This document shows, one piece after another, positions 8,230 to 17,994 of a stretch of DNA of 64,000 nt. The translations under genes were made by a program, and so were the position numbers. This DNA is from JABMOV01 sp964654545 (GTDB taxonomy: Bacteria; Fidelibacterota; Marinisomatia; Marinisomatales; JABMOV01), in assembly GCA_964654545.1 (NCBI GenBank), contig CAZZIU010000014.1, positions 10,369-74,368 of the forward strand, read 5' to 3'. The notes below the pieces were generated by a model. It did not search any database and was not told the DNA's origin. It saw only the letters and a list, made by a program, of their open reading frames with translations. Each line of letters opens with the position of its first letter. The stretch's first letter is position 1.

Positions 8230-10233
8230 ATGAAAAAAATAGCAAGGTATGTATTGATTTTCCTCCCCATTCTATTGGCCGGGGAGGTCGATCATCTCAT
8301 TTTCTCCGATCTGATTCTTCAACCTAGTGATGGTGAATATGTAACCATTACAAATCCCACAAGCGGCGCAATTGACATGAGTGATTACTATATCACAGAT
8401 GGAGCCGATCCCGGAAACGGTAAATACTATTATAATCTCCCTGCCGATTCCAATTATTGGAGCGGATCAAGTTCAGATTTTATAGCACGCTTTCCGTCGG
8501 GACTCATGCTGGACGCAGGTGAAACGATATTTCTCTCACTGAGAGATGGGGCAAGATTCCAGAGCGAATATGGAAGTCTTCCTGATCTTTCCCTCGATGA
8601 TGATTTATTAGATGCTGTTACGGGATCGCCATCAAAAGGATCTGTTGTTGCAGCAAAGCTGAATAATGCAACTGAATCACTCGTTTTATTTTATTGGGAT
8701 GGTACAATGCCTACAGTGCAGGATGTGGATTATCTGGTATGGGGCGACAACACCTACGCCATAGATAAGTCGGGTATCAGCGGATATGTCAATGAGACAC
8801 CCCTGGCATCACAGGACGTTTTGCCGGTACACGATGCATCAGAAAAACTAAGTAGAATTAGTGACGAAGGAATCGAGACAACATCAGGTGGAAATGGGAT
8901 CACAGGGCATGATGAAACCAGTGAACCCTTTGGTTCGACCTGGACAATTGTAAGTATCACTTCATCAAAACCTGAATTGTCTAATCTGTCTATTGTTCCC
9001 GAAGTGCCCACAACTAGTGATCAACTAACATTTACCATTGATGTTACCGATGATGACGGGATAGCCAGTGTTGAATTGGTTCGCACGTTTAATTCAATAC
9101 CAACCGTTACCGAAATGAGCCTTGCTACTGCTCCACAATATTCGCTCACCATCGATTCACTGGGCGCAGTGGGGCAATTGAGTTATTACGTACGAGCAAC
9201 CGATAATGTTGGCTTTAAAGATTCCACGAATATTAATGCAATAAATATTGTGACACCTCCAGAACCGCCGGAAGATCTATCTATCAAGGATATTCTGGAT
9301 AGTCTGTCTAATTATGTGGGAGAAACAGTGACGATTGATGGGGTAATAGCTGTCCCGGGAGGATTGTTACGAACAACCTTCACTGAAGCCTTTTTGCAGG
9401 ATAACTCTGAAAGAGGCCTTATTTTATATGCATCCACGTTGGATACAACCTCATTCAAGCGTGGGGATTCTGTATTGGTAACCGGCGAAGTGGATGAATA
9501 TAATGGCAAACCGGAATTGATTTATTCTGATGTAACAGTATTAAAATCAAATGCAAAAATACCAGTGATTGACTTGACAATTGAGCAATTTAATAGTTTG
9601 CAATACGATTACGCATTTGTAGAAATTTGGGGGAAAATCACCAGTAGGTCCGAACCAACCCCAACCAATACCGGAACAAACGTCTCCATCCAGGATGAGA
9701 CCGGTGAAACAGCGACTGTACGTATCTGGAATTCCACCCGTGTTCTTTACAATGAAACTGGTGATTCAATTCTCCACGTTGAGTTGGATACCTTGCTCCA
9801 GGTAGGCAAAGAAATTGTTGTCCGTGGGATCGGAGGTCAATATTCCGGAATTGGTCAAATTCAACCGGCTTACGCGAGTGATATTTTTGAAAAACTCGAG
9901 GGGGTTGAAGGAGATTATTCCACATCTTTGACAATTGCACCGTATCCATTTGTTCCCCAATTTGGTGAAGTAATACAATACACATACAGTTTTCCTGCCA
10001 ATGCACGAATCAAGCTGCGATTATTTGATACGGCAGGAAGGTTAATAAGTACGATATATGATGAGTATCGCACCATATCATTCTACAAAGAAGATGTTTG
10101 GAATGGGCGAGATGATCTTAATCAATTACTTCCACCCGGTGTTTATATAATGCATCTGGAAGTGACCGATACCCAAACCGGAAAATTAACCACGGACATG
10201 GCGCCGGTTGTGGTTGGAGCGTACAAGCCATGA
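8230..10233 (+). CDS. Exported lamin-tail/OB-fold protein with FlgD-like C-terminal domain
   Basis: 667 residues, starting 3 bases after the previous stop, with a signal peptide (MKKIARYVLIFLPILLAGE). The N-terminal third is lamin-tail-like (HLIFSDLILQPSDGEYVTITN). An Ig-like module (about 250-345) follows, then an OB-fold module (about 350-540) with the VGETVTIDGVI and FLQDNSERGLILY elements also seen in the neighbouring large proteins. It ends in a FlgD-Ig-like domain (VWNGRDDLNQLLPPGVYIM). Unlike its neighbours, the extreme C-terminus is VVVGAYKP and lacks the usual K-hydrophobic-K ending, so T9SS sorting is less certain. No enzyme motif was seen. It could be a binding or accessory protein for the nearby nuclease-like proteins. 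Confidence 0.8.
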   Translation: MKKIARYVLIFLPILLAGEVDHLIFSDLILQPSDGEYVTITNPTSGAIDMSDYYITDGADPGNGKYYYNLPADSNYWSGSSSDFIARFPSGLMLDAGETIFLSLRDGARFQSEYGSLPDLSLDDDLLDAVTGSPSKGSVVAAKLNNATESLVLFYWDGTMPTVQDVDYLVWGDNTYAIDKSGISGYVNETPLASQDVLPVHDASEKLSRISDEGIETTSGGNGITGHDETSEPFGSTWTIVSITSSKPELSNLSIVPEVPTTSDQLTFTIDVTDDDGIASVELVRTFNSIPTVTEMSLATAPQYSLTIDSLGAVGQLSYYVRATDNVGFKDSTNINAINIVTPPEPPEDLSIKDILDSLSNYVGETVTIDGVIAVPGGLLRTTFTEAFLQDNSERGLILYASTLDTTSFKRGDSVLVTGEVDEYNGKPELIYSDVTVLKSNAKIPVIDLTIEQFNSLQYDYAFVEIWGKITSRSEPTPTNTGTNVSIQDETGETATVRIWNSTRVLYNETGDSILHVELDTLLQVGKEIVVRGIGGQYSGIGQIQPAYASDIFEKLEGVEGDYSTSLTIAPYPFVPQFGEVIQYTYSFPANARIKLRLFDTAGRLISTIYDEYRTISFYKEDVWNGRDDLNQLLPPGVYIMHLEVTDTQTGKLTTDMAPVVVGAYKP

Positions 10234-11117
10234 GAAACAACATAATTCTTACACTGCTTGTATTTACTTCTATGATATATGCACAGGTGACATCGGATAC
10301 CCAGTATCAAGGTGCACGTCAGTTAGCGTTAGCCGGAAGTGATATTGCCTGGGAGCAGGATGCCTTCGCCGTATTTCATAATCCGGCTGGAGCGGCCTGG
10401 CAAAACAATTTGCGGGTCGGACTAGGATATGAACATCTCTTCGGACTTTCCTATTTGCCACATATCACCACGGCTGTATCGGTACCTGTCGGGAAATACG
10501 GGACTTCCAGTCTTTCTTTTGAGCAATTGGCTGTTTCCTATCAATCCAATGATTTATCAACAGAAAATTCCCTCGGAGTATCACAGTCATTTTTCCTCAT
10601 GAAAGATCGCATGACCAGCCTGGCCGTGGGAATTTCATTCAATTATTATTCAGTAAACTATGGTAAATCGGCTGGTATCTCCGGGGATGGCTCTGATGGA
10701 ATAAATTTAGGTTCTACAAGTACATACGGATTGTCTTTGGGATTCCAGGGAAGCTTGCATGAAACGCATTGGGTAGGCGCCTGGGTAAAGAATATAAACT
10801 CACCTGGATTGGATAATGCGGATGTTGTGTCCTATCTACCCCGATCCATTGCTCTGGGATATTCCTATGCTCCCTATCATTTGGTAAGAACACATTTTTC
10901 CATGACCAAATCCGTCGGGAGAATTGGTCAGTATCATGCCGGGTTGGAGTATGAACTGACTCCTTATTTTACTGTTTTATCCGGTGTGCATAGTAACCCA
11001 AATAGATTTGGCGCTGGATTAAAACTTCACGTGAAATCCATGAATATTTATTACGCAATATTGACCCATCCCGTATTGCCGCTGGCTCAACAATTCACTT
11101 TTGGAATGGCATTTTGA
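10230..11117 (+). CDS. PorV/PorQ-like outer-membrane protein (third copy)
   Basis: 295 residues, with an ATGA overlap with the previous gene. A signal peptide (MRNNIILTLLVFTSMIYAQ) leads into GARQLALAGSDIAWEQDAFAVFHNPAGAAW, the PorV/PorQ-type N-terminal motif (shown here only as a description of the site near residues 26-55). Alternating beta-strand segments follow and the last residues are FTFGMAF, a typical barrel-closing strand. Predicted location is the outer membrane. It lies directly downstream of two large exported cargo-type proteins and is translationally coupled to both neighbours. This supports, but does not prove, a role in their export or attachment. Confidence 0.75.
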   Translation: MRNNIILTLLVFTSMIYAQVTSDTQYQGARQLALAGSDIAWEQDAFAVFHNPAGAAWQNNLRVGLGYEHLFGLSYLPHITTAVSVPVGKYGTSSLSFEQLAVSYQSNDLSTENSLGVSQSFFLMKDRMTSLAVGISFNYYSVNYGKSAGISGDGSDGINLGSTSTYGLSLGFQGSLHETHWVGAWVKNINSPGLDNADVVSYLPRSIALGYSYAPYHLVRTHFSMTKSVGRIGQYHAGLEYELTPYFTVLSGVHSNPNRFGAGLKLHVKSMNIYYAILTHPVLPLAQQFTFGMAF

Positions 11118-13567
11118 GGAATACCCTTCTATTGCTTTTGTGTGGATTTTTAATTGCACAAACACCAAAAGTACCGTTGAATTCCACTACCTTGGAAGAA
11201 TTGCAGGAATTACCTATTCCGGGCGATATTGCTGAAGCTGTATATGATTATGTGCTTTACCAGGGGCCGGTCACGAATATTTATTCTTTAGGTTCAATTC
11301 CTGGTGTGACGGCTGAATATCTTGAAATATTAAAAACCCATGTGACCACATCGGAGAAAAAAGTAAAGGGCGTTAATCGGTTGATGGAATTTTCGCGAAG
11401 CGTGGAAAATTTTACAGGAACGGAAGGAGTAAACGAAGGATTGGTAGAAATGTGGTTAGATCGATTGGCAGAGCCCATGAATATCAATGATGCCACCTAT
11501 GATGATTTAATTGCATTGCAAAATGTAAGTCCCGTTGATGCGGTTGCCGTACTCAAAAGGTTGGATGAAGGTGAATTGAGTTACCCGCGGGCACTTCGTA
11601 CTGCATTGGGTTTATCCTATTACGGTTACCGCAATATGCGTGACTTTTTCGTCTATGGAAGTGATACAACCGCTAAATCCAATCATTTTTGGTACAATAC
11701 CACATACAAAACAATCCCATCGACCAATTCATTTGACAGTGAAGTATCGTCTGGCGATCCCCTTTCCTATCACCCCGCTGATGTACAACATAAAGTATTA
11801 TTTTCTTATGGTGAGCACTGGAAATTTGGGATGATTTATTATCGCGGAATGGGTGAAAGTACACTGTCAGAATCGGATCAAAACGGCCTTTTCCCTTCGA
11901 TAAAAATATCAGCATCATTAAATGATGTTGATGCTGGTGTGGTCAATTTTGATCGAATAATATTAGGTAGTTTCAGTGTCACAATGGGGCAGGGGGTCGT
12001 ATTTGAAAGTACGGACTTTTTTGCTCCCCGGCGGTCAGGTTATGGTTGGAGCCGTCGTGTTGTTGGTGCATTTCCTGATGCTTCTAGATCACATGAGTAT
12101 GCTTTAAACGGGGTTGCCACGCAAACAAGAATTGGTCCGTTTCAGGCAATTGGATTCATATCTAAAACACCAAGAGATGCGATTATTAATCCGATTGATA
12201 AATCCATATCTACCTTGATATCTCTCTACCCTCGTATAGATGTTGGCTATTTTGGTGACCTGCCATTTCCAATGTTAAATACCGTGGAAGAAATGACCTA
12301 TGGAACGCATATTCGCTATTTTCACCAGAGGGATTTGATTTTGGGATTTTCAGCGTATGAAAGTTTATATGATCGTGTGCTGGATCCCCAAATTCGAAAA
12401 ACTATTATTCATCCGGACAATCAATGGAGATACCTAACCTCTATTGGAAATACGGCTGATACTGAGATTGATGCAATGTATTTATCAGAAGGGTCATCTC
12501 CCCTGTGGGATAAAGCAAAATCCTTTCGGAGAGTGGTGGGTATGGACTTTACCAAAGTAATATCGAATATTGCATTCCAGGGTGAAATTGGTTTATTAGA
12601 TAAAGATGGTGATATGACCACTTTTTCCAAGGATCCGCAAGCAAAAGTACTTAGCGGATATATGCAATTTGATAATTTAAATATTTTGGTATTGTACCGT
12701 GATTATGACCTTGGATTCGATAATCCTTACCAACGTTCCTTTTCTAATTATCAGCGCTACAAAGGATCCATTTTTGAAGATACGTTTTATTTAACCGACC
12801 CTATTTATGGATTTTTATATACGGGCATAGCCCAACCACAGGCGGAAAGAGGTATATATTTTTCAAGCCGATACCAATTTCATCAGCAATTTGTAGTGAC
12901 CACAGATTTTGATACCTGGACGCGAGTTGCAGATAACGCACGGTATTACCGGACGGTCATTAGACTTCAGTATAGACCAACCTTTAATTATAGAATTAAT
13001 ATTCGACAAAAATGGCAGGAAAGAGGAGCCTTTGACAGTTTCGATCCGTCCGCATTTTATTCCCGGGAAACAATTCTCCGATTTCAGATGCGATTATCCA
13101 ATTATGACCAGCTGGAATTAATTTACGGTCGTTCCGCCGTCGATTTTACTGCCCGCAGAAGATTATCTGCTGATTACGAAAGTGGCGGTCAGAATCTGGC
13201 CTTAGTAGGCAATAAAAATTCGCTTGGGCAATCTGTAGGATTTCGCGTAATACATCATTTCCAAAACAATTCAAGAATCTCTTTCCATACGCTGTTTTAT
13301 CAAGGATTCGTCTGGAGTTTTGAAGAGACAGATTTTCGCGTATTCGATAGCCTATCCGATGCGGTCCGTTATTATGTTGCCTACAGTTCCCGCTTAGGAC
13401 AAAACTGGATGCTGCGACTTAAATGGACCAATGATATTCAATTGCCAATTACAAACTATTATTATGCCGATAGTGAAAGTGCTTCGATGTATGACCGTAG
13501 CCTACAAGACATTTATCCAATCACCCAAAACTCTGATGTTCGGGTACAAATTGATTACACTTTTTAG
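11114..13567 (+). CDS. Helix-hairpin-helix outer-membrane beta-barrel protein
   Basis: 817 residues. The start is TTG, overlapping the previous stop (TTGA), and it gives a signal peptide (residues 1-16, ending LIAQ). Two helix-hairpin-helix segments lie in the first 190 residues: VPLNSTTLEELQELPIPG with YSLGSIPGVTAEYLEIL, and MNINDATYDDLIALQNVS with YPRALRTALGLSYYGYRN. The remaining 600 residues look like a large beta-barrel ending VRVQIDYTF. HhH domains are non-specific DNA-binding modules in ComEA-like proteins; barrel fusions are common in Bacteroidota-like genomes but their role is unsettled. In this neighbourhood of nuclease-like exported proteins, DNA contact at the outer membrane is a reasonable but unproven idea. 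Confidence 0.75.
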   Translation: MRNTLLLLLCGFLIAQTPKVPLNSTTLEELQELPIPGDIAEAVYDYVLYQGPVTNIYSLGSIPGVTAEYLEILKTHVTTSEKKVKGVNRLMEFSRSVENFTGTEGVNEGLVEMWLDRLAEPMNINDATYDDLIALQNVSPVDAVAVLKRLDEGELSYPRALRTALGLSYYGYRNMRDFFVYGSDTTAKSNHFWYNTTYKTIPSTNSFDSEVSSGDPLSYHPADVQHKVLFSYGEHWKFGMIYYRGMGESTLSESDQNGLFPSIKISASLNDVDAGVVNFDRIILGSFSVTMGQGVVFESTDFFAPRRSGYGWSRRVVGAFPDASRSHEYALNGVATQTRIGPFQAIGFISKTPRDAIINPIDKSISTLISLYPRIDVGYFGDLPFPMLNTVEEMTYGTHIRYFHQRDLILGFSAYESLYDRVLDPQIRKTIIHPDNQWRYLTSIGNTADTEIDAMYLSEGSSPLWDKAKSFRRVVGMDFTKVISNIAFQGEIGLLDKDGDMTTFSKDPQAKVLSGYMQFDNLNILVLYRDYDLGFDNPYQRSFSNYQRYKGSIFEDTFYLTDPIYGFLYTGIAQPQAERGIYFSSRYQFHQQFVVTTDFDTWTRVADNARYYRTVIRLQYRPTFNYRINIRQKWQERGAFDSFDPSAFYSRETILRFQMRLSNYDQLELIYGRSAVDFTARRRLSADYESGGQNLALVGNKNSLGQSVGFRVIHHFQNNSRISFHTLFYQGFVWSFEETDFRVFDSLSDAVRYYVAYSSRLGQNWMLRLKWTNDIQLPITNYYYADSESASMYDRSLQDIYPITQNSDVRVQIDYTF

Positions 13568-13574
13568 GATTAAC

Positions 13575-14918
13575 ATGAAATACACTTATATTTCAAATCT
13601 TTTATTACTAATTACGGGTGCATCCACCATATTTGCACAATCCTATTTCCCATTATACCCAAACGAATTAAGTGGTTATAGTGCTCAATTAATAGGCAGT
13701 GCCGGGACAGGTATTGCATCCAATCCAGGGGTTTCGTGTATCTGGGGAAATCCGGCCATGCTTGGCTCCATAAACGGCAGATTCAATTCAAGTTTTACTT
13801 TCGGAGTCCAAAGAAGTGAAGAGTTTCGATCAGTAAATATGATCGACTCGTTTGATGATGTAGTTACAAAAAGTGCCTATGCCAGTAATCGCAATTTCTA
13901 TACCCTAACTCATGGAGGAATGGTAACCTCATTACCGTCAGTGTTCGATAAAATTAATGTTGGGATTGGAGTGATGCCCTATTGGGATTACCGCTACAAT
14001 TATTCTGAAGAAGTTCGAGGAAATTTAAGTTCCGGTAATTACAACCGTGACCCTCTCGTAGGTTATCATACCATTGAGCGTTCCGGTAAAATCTACGCCA
14101 CTGGAATTGGTACAGCGCTAAATATTGTACCTGCATTGGATTTAGGTTTATCCGTTTCCTGGTTGCAATCATTCAACCTTATGAGTAGACAGGGTATTAT
14201 ATCATCTGATTCGAATATAGATGATGCATTAGCAGGTGAACCCTATTCTGTCGGCGGTGATATAACATTAAGCAAATCGGCTCTGTTGGTGAATGCAGGT
14301 GTTCTACTGCGATTATCGGAAATGGATCACATTGGTTTTATGTATCGTTCGGGAGTATCCCTTACACTGAATGGATTACCATGGTATCCATCCCTGGCAC
14401 CGGAATCTCAGCTGCCAACCACGTACGTAAATATGGATACAACCTTTGCCCATACGATCACAATGCCGCCAGAGATTGGAATCGGTGTTCAACACAAAGT
14501 AGGGCACAGTATTTATCCCACAACTATAAATGTGGAAGTGCGTTATAGGGATTGGACGCTTTATGAATATGCTTTTAATCCCATGATTGATTCATTAAGC
14601 ACCCTGGATTACCCATTTGAATCAACGTTTGATGTGCGTTCAAGCGTGGAATACCTTGTGAGAAATAGATATCCTGTGCGATTCGGATTTATTTACAAAG
14701 GTTCTCCTATGGGCTCAGATTTTGAAACCACGACCATCACACTTGGAACGTCACACGTATTTGGTCCGATGACGCTGGACGTGGGTGGATGGTTTAATTA
14801 CATGAGTTATATCTATGATGACATTTTTATTGCAAGTGGTTATACGGGAGAACCTGCTAAAGAGACGGTCCAGGAATGGAACAGTCAATTGGTAATGACT
14901 TTAACTTATTCATTTTAA
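13575..14918 (+). CDS. FadL/PorV-like outer-membrane transport protein
   Basis: 447 residues from the ATG 8 bases after the preceding stop, with AGGA just upstream. This start gives a signal peptide (residues 1-22, ending TIFAQ); an earlier in-frame ATG lies inside the preceding gene. The N-terminal region has QLIGSAGTGIASNPG and WGNPAMLGS, recalling the FadL/UPF0164 group, followed by barrel strands and a terminal LVMTLTYSF. Likely an outer-membrane channel or shuttle. FadL-type proteins import hydrophobic compounds and PorV-type proteins act in type IX secretion; the sequence does not decide between them. The stop overlaps the next start by one base. Confidence 0.65.
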   Translation: MKYTYISNLLLLITGASTIFAQSYFPLYPNELSGYSAQLIGSAGTGIASNPGVSCIWGNPAMLGSINGRFNSSFTFGVQRSEEFRSVNMIDSFDDVVTKSAYASNRNFYTLTHGGMVTSLPSVFDKINVGIGVMPYWDYRYNYSEEVRGNLSSGNYNRDPLVGYHTIERSGKIYATGIGTALNIVPALDLGLSVSWLQSFNLMSRQGIISSDSNIDDALAGEPYSVGGDITLSKSALLVNAGVLLRLSEMDHIGFMYRSGVSLTLNGLPWYPSLAPESQLPTTYVNMDTTFAHTITMPPEIGIGVQHKVGHSIYPTTINVEVRYRDWTLYEYAFNPMIDSLSTLDYPFESTFDVRSSVEYLVRNRYPVRFGFIYKGSPMGSDFETTTITLGTSHVFGPMTLDVGGWFNYMSYIYDDIFIASGYTGEPAKETVQEWNSQLVMTLTYSF

Positions 14919-16834
14919 TGAGAAGAATTCTTTCAGTCATTTTATCCTTTTCTGCGATTCTGATTGCAGGTGAAGGTGATATTTTGGAAGTAAATCTAAT
15001 TTTCACCAACGAAATCCAGGGTTCCATTCATCAGGTTCCGGCCCGGTTCATGAACCCGGAATATCCACCACTGTTAACCGGCGGCGCTGGTGCCTATACC
15101 TATGTGAACTCGGTTCGTGACGGCATTGATAGTCCAGTTCTCCTGCTGGACGGCGGAGATTTTTTTCAAGGAACACCGTTAGGGACTCATGATGCAGGAA
15201 AATCGATCATCACATGGATGAATTGGATGCAATATGATGCATTGGTTCCCGGCGTGTTTGATTTTATTCTGGGTAGAGATGCACTGGCACACACTGCTTC
15301 CACTGCACACTTCCCATTTCTTGCCGCCAATATCATTGAAAAGGAAACGGGAAAAAACCCGGACTTTGTAAAACCATATATCCTTAAAGAAATAGACGGT
15401 GTAACGTTTGGCATCATTGGTTTGGCTTCGCCAATGGTGAAAGATCAAATTGTTGCTGAGAAGTATGAAGGATTGATCTTTCAATCCCCACTGGAAGTTC
15501 TTGATAGATGGGTAAGCGAGGTGAAAACACAGGGTGCAGATATTGTCATCCTACTGTCCAGCCTGGGATTACCCTATGAAAGGGAATCCGTATTTGATGA
15601 GTTTACCGATCAGATAGACACACAATCTTCTGAAATGCAAAATGAAACATTGGACGCAATCGTTTTGGCGCATTATGCAAAAGGTGTGGATATCATTGTG
15701 ACCGGTGGAGTTTCCAAAGGATATGACACACCTTGGATTGATCCTGAAACACATGTGCTGGTAGTGCAGAATTACGGCAACATTACTGGAATTGGTCATT
15801 TGATTTTACAGATCGACAGAAATGTAAAAACTCTAACAGGATATCAATACCCGACCAAAAGAGGAATGATGATTAGCTTGCTGGAGGATGATGTTGCCGC
15901 CGACCCGGTGATAGCAGATTCAATCTCAAACTGGGTTGAGAATTCAACACCTCCTCTCCACTTCTTAGATGATACTATAAAGGATGCTGTATTTATAGAA
16001 CAGAACACAACATTATTCACAATGGATAATTTTAACATTCCAGCAATAGGCACAGCCGATAGAATGGATATTATGACTTGGAATCTGGAATGGTTCCCGG
16101 CTGCGGGGGATACGACGATTGAGTATGTCAGTGAAGTCCTGCACGATCTAAATCTAGATATTGTTGCTCTTCAGGAAATAAAAAATATGGGGTGGTTTGG
16201 AAAATTGATGGAGCAAATTCCTGAATACGGGTACATTTTAACAAAACAATCCTCCTTTTTGAATCAAGCCATTATCTATCGAAAAGAAAATCTGGCTGTC
16301 CTCGATTATTATGAGCCATTTGCAATGGATGATTATTTCTTTGCAGGACGACCACCCCTGCTGGTGAATTTTGCATATAATGACGGCTATACTGTAAAAG
16401 TCTTTACCGTAGTAAATCTCCACCTGAAGTGTTGCGGTGATGGTTTATATCGCAGGCAACGTTCTTTAGAGTGGCTGCACGATTATCTCTTGGAATATAT
16501 GGCTGTAGGGCAGGATAGAATTGTGGTTTTAGGGGATTTGAATGACCAATTGGACGATGAGCCGGTATTTAATTCATTTTATCCGTTTCTTGATGATCCT
16601 GCAAATTTTTATTTTGTAACAGAATCCATTCATGATGATGCTTCACAGGCATCCTATCCCAGCTGGCCCAGTTTTCTTGATCACATTATAATTGGCAAAG
16701 GATTTTTCAATGATCACCAGCAAAGTGGATCAATCCAGACGGTTCAGGTAGACGACTATGTAGGTAGTTGGGAATTATATGAGTCTACCATGTCCGACCA
16801 TCTACCTGTTTTGTGGTCCTTTAAATTCAAATAA
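14918..16834 (+). CDS. Degenerate 5'-nucleotidase-like domain fused to an EEP phosphodiesterase domain
   Basis: 638 residues with a signal peptide (residues 1-18). Residues about 24-370 align by eye to UshA-type 5'-nucleotidases (LLLDGGDFFQGTPLG, FGIIGLASP). However, the metal-site motifs are altered: TNEIQG at 30-35 where TNDxHG is expected, GVFDF at 112-116 for GNHEF, LSSLG at 213-217 for LSHLG, and GGVSKG at 263-268 for GGHSHx. Only D81 of the GD motif remains. Residues 383-638 are an EEP domain with intact landmarks MTWNLEW, VALQEIKN, VNLHLK, VLGDLNDQ, FLDHIIIG and MSDHLPV. Inference: an exported phosphodiesterase with a non-catalytic, perhaps binding, first domain. Start chosen for the signal peptide and the 1-base overlap with the upstream stop. 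Confidence 0.85.
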   Translation: MRRILSVILSFSAILIAGEGDILEVNLIFTNEIQGSIHQVPARFMNPEYPPLLTGGAGAYTYVNSVRDGIDSPVLLLDGGDFFQGTPLGTHDAGKSIITWMNWMQYDALVPGVFDFILGRDALAHTASTAHFPFLAANIIEKETGKNPDFVKPYILKEIDGVTFGIIGLASPMVKDQIVAEKYEGLIFQSPLEVLDRWVSEVKTQGADIVILLSSLGLPYERESVFDEFTDQIDTQSSEMQNETLDAIVLAHYAKGVDIIVTGGVSKGYDTPWIDPETHVLVVQNYGNITGIGHLILQIDRNVKTLTGYQYPTKRGMMISLLEDDVAADPVIADSISNWVENSTPPLHFLDDTIKDAVFIEQNTTLFTMDNFNIPAIGTADRMDIMTWNLEWFPAAGDTTIEYVSEVLHDLNLDIVALQEIKNMGWFGKLMEQIPEYGYILTKQSSFLNQAIIYRKENLAVLDYYEPFAMDDYFFAGRPPLLVNFAYNDGYTVKVFTVVNLHLKCCGDGLYRRQRSLEWLHDYLLEYMAVGQDRIVVLGDLNDQLDDEPVFNSFYPFLDDPANFYFVTESIHDDASQASYPSWPSFLDHIIIGKGFFNDHQQSGSIQTVQVDDYVGSWELYESTMSDHLPVLWSFKFK

Positions 16835-16838
16835 CATC

Positions 16839-17771
16839 ATGCTAAGAATACTTAGCTGGATATTGGCAATAGGTCTTATTCTGCTGATAGCCAGTTGTGC
16901 CAAACCCACTGAACCTCAGGACTTGCCAGATGATAATGGAACGTCATCGCTTCCATATCCTTCATTACATATTGGAACGGATTCTACCTTTGAAATTGGT
17001 ACCTGGAATTTGCTGAATTATCCCCACGCATCCACATCAAACGTATATATCACTGATATATTAAAGTCGCTGGATGTGGATATGGTTTGTTTCCAGGAAA
17101 TTAGTAATTCTTTGCAATTTGCCAACATGGTAAACCTGCTTAATGATATTGATTCGGTAAATACATGGGTTGGGCATGTGGGAAATTCTACCAATTATGA
17201 CGGACAGGATTTGGCTGTGATTTATAAGGCCGATATAATTTCACAAATAGAATTCACGGATATTTTTACGAATGAAAGTGGGGCATTTCCTCGTTCTCCA
17301 TTGAAAATTAAATTTACACTGAACGATGAGACATTTATTGTCATTGATAATCATTTAAAAGCCTATGATTCTCAAGAGGATAGAGATAGAAGAAAGAATG
17401 CTTGCTCATTGCTGGATACATATATTGATTCGACCTATCCAAATGACAATGTGATTATCCTTGGTGACATGAACGATGAGGTTACGGATGGCTCTAGTGA
17501 GAATGTATTTTTAGCATTTATTGATTCGCCAGGTGACTATAAAATCGCTGATATGATCATAGCAAGGGGATCTTCACAAAATTGGTCCTACCCAACCTGG
17601 CCAAGCCATATTGATCATATTATTATTACCAATGAATTGTATGATGAGTTTAGCGGAAGCGGTGCAGCAATCAACACAATCCGGATTGATGATGCATTGG
17701 ACGGTGGTTGGTATGAATATGAAACCAACATTTCGGATCACAGACCGGTGGTTTGGTCATTTCCCTTGTAA
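16839..17771 (+). CDS. EEP-family lipoprotein (nuclease/phosphodiesterase-like)
   Basis: 310 residues, starting 4 bases after the previous stop. The N-terminus is a lipoprotein signal with lipobox LIASC (cysteine at about residue 20), so the protein should be membrane-anchored outside the cytoplasm. The rest is an EEP domain with IGTWNLLNYP, VCFQEISN, IDNHLKAY, ILGDMNDEV, HIDHIIIT and ISDHRPVVWSF, all the expected catalytic positions. It closely resembles the C-terminal domain of the preceding gene, so the two probably arose by duplication. The substrate could be DNA, RNA or another phosphodiester. It closes this overlapping gene set; a 223-base spacer follows. Confidence 0.85.
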   Translation: MLRILSWILAIGLILLIASCAKPTEPQDLPDDNGTSSLPYPSLHIGTDSTFEIGTWNLLNYPHASTSNVYITDILKSLDVDMVCFQEISNSLQFANMVNLLNDIDSVNTWVGHVGNSTNYDGQDLAVIYKADIISQIEFTDIFTNESGAFPRSPLKIKFTLNDETFIVIDNHLKAYDSQEDRDRRKNACSLLDTYIDSTYPNDNVIILGDMNDEVTDGSSENVFLAFIDSPGDYKIADMIIARGSSQNWSYPTWPSHIDHIIITNELYDEFSGSGAAINTIRIDDALDGGWYEYETNISDHRPVVWSFPL

Positions 17772-17956
17772 AATATTTCAATTATGTTTTAAATGCACTT
17801 CAAATAATTACCCCAAAGCAAGGAAAGATGAATCGGAATTGGGATACATGAAACCAACGAAAATTCGAGTAAAAAGATAGGAGAATTATTGACTGATTAC
17901 ATTACTTGAGGTAATTTGTCTGGTCTGTAAAAGGCACGAGGTAAGAAGACAAAATT

Positions 17957-17979
17957 GGGATGAGCGGAATCCCGTTTTT
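17957..17979 (+). terminator. Weak terminator-like hairpin in the 223-base spacer
   Basis: GGGAT pairs with ATCCC around a 7-base loop, followed by G and five T residues. The stem is only 5-6 bp, so this is a weak candidate for ending the upstream transcript. The rest of the 17772-17994 spacer shows no gene and no promoter I can support. Confidence 0.3.
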
Positions 17980-17994
17980 ACTCTGATGGGATAG

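Noticed and set aside
9638..10006. 122-codon - strand frame inside the lamin-tail/OB-fold gene
   Set aside because: Antisense shadow rich in His, Cys, Gln and Trp, without start signal or homology I can recognise.
13431..13574. Upstream extension of the FadL/PorV-like protein
   Set aside because: It lies within the preceding barrel gene, and the ATG at 13575 starts a clean signal peptide.
17611..17880. Open frame of about 89 codons overlapping the end of the EEP lipoprotein gene and running into the spacer
   Set aside because: Most of it is an out-of-frame shadow of the lipoprotein gene; the composition is not protein-like and no ribosome-binding site precedes it.
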